The notes under the pieces are model-generated. The model was not told the origin of the DNA. It did not search any database and saw nothing but the letters and a program-made list of their open reading frames with translations. From NCBI RefSeq assembly GCF_016775705.1, contig NZ_CP068760.1:1054001-1118000 (forward strand): 64,000 nucleotides of DNA, given 5' to 3'. The translations under genes were made by a program, and so were the position numbers. This stretch comes from Chryseobacterium cucumeris. GTDB taxonomy: Bacteria > Bacteroidota > Bacteroidia > Flavobacteriales > Weeksellaceae. Below are positions 59,881-64,000 of the stretch, piece by piece (within the stretch, counting starts at the first letter, position 1; the number at the start of each line of letters is the position of its first letter).

Positions 59881-60841
59881 CCCTGTCCACCACTTTCTGG
59901 ATATTAAATTCTTCAAGACAGGCCCAGTCACCTCTGTAACATTCCTTATCTCCAAAGACAGAACATGGTCTGCAGCTCAGGTCTTTTACCTGAACAACAT
60001 CTTCCTCACTTTGTCCAAATCCCAGAAATCCTGCATAAGGATGAGTAGCTCCCCAGATAGAAATACATCGGGTTCCCACAAGACTTGCGAGGTGCATATT
60101 GGCAGAATCCATAGATATCATCAGTTCCAGTCCGGCAATATAATTGAGCTCTTCCGTAAGATTTAATTTTCCGGCAAGATTTTCTGTATTAGGAATCTCT
60201 GCTTCCCATTTTTCTAGAGTTTCCGTTTCTTTTTTACCTCCTCCAAAGAAATACACCGTATGTTTCTGAGCAAGAATTCTTACCAGTTCATACGATTTCG
60301 CCAAAGGAAGCATTTTCCCTTTATGCTGGGCAAAAGGGGCAAAACCAATCCCGGATTTTTGCGCCGAAACCGGTCTTAATTGATGAGAGAGTTCAACTTT
60401 GAAGCCCATTTCACGGAAAACATCTGCATAACGTTCCACTGTTTTTTTCAGCTGTACCTTTTCCAGATTCCAGATATCTGTAAGATGTTCTTTTTCTTCC
60501 TTGCCTTTATCAATTTTAAAGACCTTGAGCCCTTTCCTCCTGTATATTCTGTCTAAAACCTTGGTTCGGATTACATCATGGAGATTGGCAATACAATCCG
60601 GATTAAATTCACGGATCAGTTCGTTACTCAGTTTTCTCAATCCGAAAAGACCTTTGTAATCATCCAGGTCAATCCCTTTAAAAGTTACATTGGAAATTCC
60701 AGTAAACAACGCCTCAAAATTTTTCCTGGAGACCATAATAATTTCCACACCGGGGTTCTGCTCCAGAAATTCTCTGAAAACAGGTACGGTCATCGCAACA
60801 TCTCCGAATGCGGAAAAACGATATGCTAAAATTCTGGTCAC
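59870..60841 (-). CDS. GT9-family (heptosyltransferase-like) glycosyltransferase
   Basis: A 323-aa GT-B enzyme of family 9, the ADP-heptose:LPS heptosyltransferase group. Visible parts are ILAYRFSAFGDVAMTVPVFR at the N-terminus, FAPFAQHKGKMLPLAKSYE in the middle and MISMDSANMHLASLVG at the donor site. It carries Cys residues in LSCRPCSVFGDKECYRG, a cluster often seen in this family. It acts at the inner membrane on lipopolysaccharide core. It follows sufE by 2 nt and is the last gene of the minus-strand run from 62629. Confidence 0.88.
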   Translation of the reverse strand: MTRILAYRFSAFGDVAMTVPVFREFLEQNPGVEIIMVSRKNFEALFTGISNVTFKGIDLDDYKGLFGLRKLSNELIREFNPDCIANLHDVIRTKVLDRIYRRKGLKVFKIDKGKEEKEHLTDIWNLEKVQLKKTVERYADVFREMGFKVELSHQLRPVSAQKSGIGFAPFAQHKGKMLPLAKSYELVRILAQKHTVYFFGGGKKETETLEKWEAEIPNTENLAGKLNLTEELNYIAGLELMISMDSANMHLASLVGTRCISIWGATHPYAGFLGFGQSEEDVVQVKDLSCRPCSVFGDKECYRGDWACLEEFNIQKVVDRVNF

Positions 60842-60843
60842 GG

Positions 60844-61263
60844 TTATGATTTCAGTTGGTAAGCAACTGCATAAAACTTGATCTGCTTTGTCATCGCCAT
60901 AAGTCCGTTGGCTCTGGAAGGTGAAAGAAACTCCTGTAGTCCTATTTCTCCGATAAAATCAAAATCAGAATCCAGGATTTCCTGAGTGGAATGTCCACTG
61001 TAAATACTTACTAAAAGAGAAACGATCCCTTTTGGTAGAATACCATCAGAATCTGCATTAAAGAAAAGTTTCCCGTCTTTAAATTCAGCATCAATCCAAA
61101 CTTTGCTCTGGCAGCCTTTAATCAGATTTTCTTCTGTTTTCTTATCTTCAGCCAAGCCTTTCAGTTCTTTTCCAAGATCAATGATGTACTCATACTTTTG
61201 CTCCCAATCTTCAAGAAAAGCGAATTCATCTATTATTTCCTGCTGTTTTTCTTTAATGGTCAT
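60844..61263 (-). CDS. sufE: SufE-family Fe-S cluster assembly protein
   Basis: A 139-aa protein that takes sulfur from the cysteine desulfurase SufS and stimulates it. The sulfur-carrying Cys51 lies in IKGCQSKVWIDA, the same position as in E. coli SufE. It is cytosolic and of usual length. Here it stands inside a glycosyltransferase run, 44 nt downstream of the GT4 gene and 2 nt upstream of the GT9 gene, away from any suf operon. Confidence 0.93.
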   Translation of the reverse strand: MTIKEKQQEIIDEFAFLEDWEQKYEYIIDLGKELKGLAEDKKTEENLIKGCQSKVWIDAEFKDGKLFFNADSDGILPKGIVSLLVSIYSGHSTQEILDSDFDFIGEIGLQEFLSPSRANGLMAMTKQIKFYAVAYQLKS

Positions 61264-61307
61264 TTTAAATCAAATTTCTTTTGCAAAGATAACCAATTTT
61301 GTAAAAA

Positions 61308-62405
61308 TTATTTACAGGATGCTTTTTCAAAAAGTTGGAGGATTTTTGTCTCTTCATTCTCCCAGCAAAATACATCTGCTGCCTTATTTAATTCGCTCTG
61401 ATAATAATGTCTTCCTCTCTGAAGAACAAGATTGATTGCTTTTTCAATGGTTTCAGGCTGATGATCCGGAATAACTTCTCCTACATTAAATTGATTTTTT
61501 ATCCTTTGCATTTCCGGAAAATTAATCATCACAAGCGGTACTCTCGATTGGATATAGTCACAAACCTTATTAGGAAGTGAATAATAGTAGCTTACTCCAT
61601 TATTTTCTTCGAGACTGAATCCTGCATCAGCGGTTTTTGTTATTTCCCTGAGATTTTCCGGTTTCAGCTTACCCAGAAAAAAGACTTTATCCTGAAGTTT
61701 CTCCTGAATAACAAGTTCTTCGTATTCTTTTTTCTTCGGGCCGTCACCTGCAATTTTCAGAACAGCATCTTTAATATGATGCATGGCCACAATCATTTTT
61801 TCAATTCCCCTCGACTGATTAATCGCTCCCTGATACAGAATGATCTTTGGATGATTTTCAGGAATTTCCGGTGCTGAAAGAATTTTTCTCGGAATATTTC
61901 TAACCACTACCGGATTGACATTATACTGTTCATGAAACCATTCGGCATAGCTTTCACTTTCTGTCATCATCAGTTCCATATGGGGAACCAGCTTTCTTTC
62001 CAGCACTCTCCAGAATTTCTGAGAAAACCTGTTTTGAACCGATGGCATTTCCGTGAAAATTTCATGGCTGTCAAACACCAAAGGGATGTTCAGTTTTCTG
62101 GCAATGAGATAATTTGGCAGAAGTGCATCAATATCATTGGCATGGAGAATCGTATCTTTGTCCGCTTTTTTCTTCAGTTCTTTGTATAATTTCCAGTTGA
62201 ATTCAAAATAAGCGGTCTTCAGGCTTTTAGACTTCAATCCTATTCTGGAAAAGGGATAAGGACGTTCCATTTTTTCATTTCCTTCCCAATCGTTACCAAT
62301 CAGATCTATGGAATACCCGTTATCAAAAAGGGTTTTGCATACCTTCTCTATCCGTTGGTCAGTATACAGATTACTAAAAGCAGAAGTAATAATTTTTTTC
62401 CTCAT
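61308..62405 (-). CDS. GT4-family glycosyltransferase
   Basis: A 365-aa glycosyltransferase with GT-B fold. The N-terminal SAFSNLYTDQRIEKVCKTL and the C-terminal YQGAINQSRGIEKMIVAM and AGDGPKKKEYEELV lie in the GT4 donor region. It likely adds a sugar to a lipid- or surface-linked glycan. The ATG at 62405 overlaps the preceding stop codon by 1 nt (TGATG), so it is coupled to the small membrane protein gene; an upstream in-frame start at 62480 is rejected for that reason. Confidence 0.85.
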   Translation of the reverse strand: MRKKIITSAFSNLYTDQRIEKVCKTLFDNGYSIDLIGNDWEGNEKMERPYPFSRIGLKSKSLKTAYFEFNWKLYKELKKKADKDTILHANDIDALLPNYLIARKLNIPLVFDSHEIFTEMPSVQNRFSQKFWRVLERKLVPHMELMMTESESYAEWFHEQYNVNPVVVRNIPRKILSAPEIPENHPKIILYQGAINQSRGIEKMIVAMHHIKDAVLKIAGDGPKKKEYEELVIQEKLQDKVFFLGKLKPENLREITKTADAGFSLEENNGVSYYYSLPNKVCDYIQSRVPLVMINFPEMQRIKNQFNVGEVIPDHQPETIEKAINLVLQRGRHYYQSELNKAADVFCWENEETKILQLFEKASCK

Positions 62406-62629
62406 CAATCTTTCTTGTCTAGTATTAAATAATAGATTTGAATGAAACAAATAAGCCCGTTTGGTATGATAACCGGCCAAAGCATTCCATTAAAGATACC
62501 ATAAATGACAAAACAAATACAGCCAATCATGTTAACCACTCTGATTTTTTTTACATCTTTCAGTATGAAACTCAATACGATAAAAAGAGAAGCAGAATAG
62601 CCAATGTAAGTGGTAAGTTCAGGATTCAT
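62405..62629 (-). CDS. Small YgjV/SemiSWEET-like membrane protein
   Basis: A 74-aa protein with three hydrophobic helices: about residues 7-22 (YIGYSASLFIVLSFIL), 32-50 (NMIGCICFVIYGIFNG) and 51-70 (LWPVIIPNGLICFIQIYYL). The pattern fits YgjV or SemiSWEET-like triple-helix bundles, which can form small sugar or metabolite transporters. It is translationally coupled to the GT4 gene, which is consistent with a role in sugar supply, but this is a guess. Confidence 0.72.
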   Translation of the reverse strand: MNPELTTYIGYSASLFIVLSFILKDVKKIRVVNMIGCICFVIYGIFNGMLWPVIIPNGLICFIQIYYLILDKKD

Positions 62630-62779
62630 GGGGAAAATTTAAGGTTACAAACTTAATCATTTTCAATAAGATAATAAATTTTTTTCTGCCATAAAGTCAT
62701 TAATTGATTTTTGGTAAAATATTTGTAATTTAGATAATGAATAAAAGGTAATGTTGCCTTTGTTCTAATGAGATATATT

Positions 62780-64000
62780 ATGGATTATAAGTTTTCACAA
62801 GGTTTGAGCCAGGTGTTCAAACAAAGCAAAAGCGAAGCTAAAAGGCTGAAAAGTGAATTTCTTAATACAGAACATCTACTTTTAGGTATTATAAAAACGG
62901 AAAACTCTGCAAAAGAAATCCTTCAAAACCTTAATGCGGATTTAACACAAATCAGAAGAAAAATTGAAACTTTAAATACAGCAAGTCTTAATCCTATTTC
63001 TGAGGAGGTTACCAATATTTCTTTCACTAAGATGGCAGATCATGCGATCAAACGTGCAGAGTTAGAATGCCGACAGTATAAAAGCAATGAAATTAATACC
63101 GTTCACCTGCTTTTAGGTATTCTTTATAAATATGAGGACCCTACTTCAAATATTCTGGGAGCTTATGACATCGACTACGAAGGAGTTTCAAGAGAGTACC
63201 AGACTATGCTTAAAAATTCAGGCCAGTCTCCACAGATGAGTGCTTACGATGATGATGATGAGAGAGAGGAATTTGAGCAAATGAGAAAACCTACAGGAAA
63301 TCTAGGTTCTGCAAAAAGTAAAACCCCTACATTGGACAACTTTGGTAGAGACCTTACTTCTTTGGCCAGAGACGGAAAACTGGACCCTGTGATCGGTCGT
63401 GAAAAAGAAATTGAGAGAGTTTCTCAGATCTTATCGCGTAGAAAGAAGAACAACCCGCTTCTTATCGGGGAGCCTGGAGTTGGTAAATCTGCGATCGCTG
63501 AAGGTTTAGCATTAAGAATTCAACAGAAAAAAGTGTCGAGAGTTCTTTACGGAAAACGTGTGATCACTTTAGACCTGGCAAGTTTAGTTGCCGGAACTAA
63601 GTACCGTGGTCAGTTTGAGGAAAGAATGAAGGCCATCATGACGGAACTGGAGAAAAACAGGGATGTCATCTTATTTATTGATGAGCTTCATACGATTGTA
63701 GGAGCTGGAAGTTCCACAGGAAGTTTAGATGCTTCCAATATGTTCAAACCGGCTTTGGCAAGAGGTGAAATTCAATGCATCGGGGCAACTACCCTGGATG
63801 AATACCGTCAGTATATTGAAAAAGACGGAGCTTTAGAAAGAAGATTCCAGAAAGTAATGGTGGAACCTACTTCTATTGATGAAACCATTCAGATTCTGAA
63901 CCAGATCAAAGATAAGTATGAAGAGCATCACAATGTCATTTATACACCTGAAGCGATTGCGGCGTGTGTCAATTTGACATCAAGATATATAACAGACCGT
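62780..64000 (+). CDS. clpC: ClpC-type AAA+ chaperone ATPase, 3' end outside the window
   Basis: The first 407 residues of a Clp ATPase; the frame is still open at base 64000. Two N-terminal Clp-N repeats cover about residues 5-75 and 80-145 ([23 protein letters not shown]). The first AAA+ domain begins near 175 and has Walker A GEPGVGKS (about 229-236), Walker [10 protein letters not shown] (about 297) and ERRFQKV. ClpC unfolds proteins for ClpP. The ATG at 62780 is preferred over one at 62768. The gap 62630-62779 holds weak promoter-like boxes but no other gene. Confidence 0.93.
   Translation, partial: MDYKFSQGLSQVFKQSKSEAKRLKSEFLNTEHLLLGIIKTENSAKEILQNLNADLTQIRRKIETLNTASLNPISEEVTNISFTKMADHAIKRAELECRQYKSNEINTVHLLLGILYKYEDPTSNILGAYDIDYEGVSREYQTMLKNSGQSPQMSAYDDDDEREEFEQMRKPTGNLGSAKSKTPTLDNFGRDLTSLARDGKLDPVIGREKEIERVSQILSRRKKNNPLLIGEPGVGKSAIAEGLALRIQQKKVSRVLYGKRVITLDLASLVAGTKYRGQFEERMKAIMTELEKNRDVILFIDELHTIVGAGSSTGSLDASNMFKPALARGEIQCIGATTLDEYRQYIEKDGALERRFQKVMVEPTSIDETIQILNQIKDKYEEHHNVIYTPEAIAACVNLTSRYITDR

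Overview
The window is a piece of a Flavobacteriia (Bacteroidota) chromosome, most likely Chryseobacterium or a close relative. This rests on the AT-rich coding style, on promoters of the TTTG-N(19-21)-TAnnTTTG type, on GLPGLI-family, T9SS-sorted, YARHG and DUF4382 proteins, and on GG-leader bacteriocin-like peptides with a KLSKxELKxINGG leader. No phage, transposase, IS element, CRISPR array or rRNA operon was seen. Most of the window is ordinary core and lineage-specific chromosome.

Layout. 0-6.8 kb: small metabolic genes (csaA, PolB-like exonuclease, SufT-like protein, sulfurtransferase, HMG-CoA lyase, pepT). 6.9-11.3 kb: surface and secreted proteins (a large lipoprotein, a Cys-rich GG-leader peptide, a T9SS-sorted DUF5077/DUF3472 protein, a beta-barrel). 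11.4-16.5 kb: a LytS/LytTR-type two-component pair, another barrel, and an MFS exporter with an AraC regulator. 16.6-24.7 kb: thiL with a coupled small membrane protein, a thioesterase, a BaiN-like flavoprotein, an alpha/beta hydrolase, envelope proteins and a TlpA/redoxin pair. 24.8-26.7 kb: a lipoprotein and four paralogous Cys-terminated GG-leader peptides. 26.7-42.5 kb: housekeeping genes (mutS, bestrophin channel, TrmH-like methylase, nadK, fbaA, accD, SpmA/B-like transporter, TonB-ExbD-ExbB). 43-46 kb: a DUF885 lipoprotein and a DinB protein. 46.2-51.3 kb: the most interesting locus (below). 51.6-57 kb: nth, bcp, and a TolC-SprT-manC operon. 57-62.6 kb: folC, two tRNA-Val genes and a glycosyltransferase/SufE cluster. 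62.8 kb to the end: the start of clpC.

Candidate system (46205-51293). Two GT25-like proteins on the plus strand converge on a minus-strand block. That block encodes, in order, a GLPGLI protein, a fusion of a C39-like domain lacking the usual Cys with VKOR and DsbA-like domains, a six-Cys peptide, a DUF6625-type glycosyltransferase-like protein with a DLD motif, and a second six-Cys peptide. The two peptides share a leader (SRxEMRVIKAGSG) and a CNC-x4-C-x8/9-C-x6/7-CC core. Precursors, a disulfide-forming membrane enzyme and sugar-transfer enzymes together suggest a disulfide-bonded and possibly glycosylated secreted peptide (glycocin-like in logic). No exporter is encoded here, so that link and any function are inference.

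Other points of interest are an endonuclease III with no Fe-S cluster cysteines, an AccD with no zinc-ribbon cysteines, a 55-aa two-helix membrane protein coupled to thiL, a GT25 paralogue that has lost its acidic motif, and a dispersed intergenic repeat seen twice.
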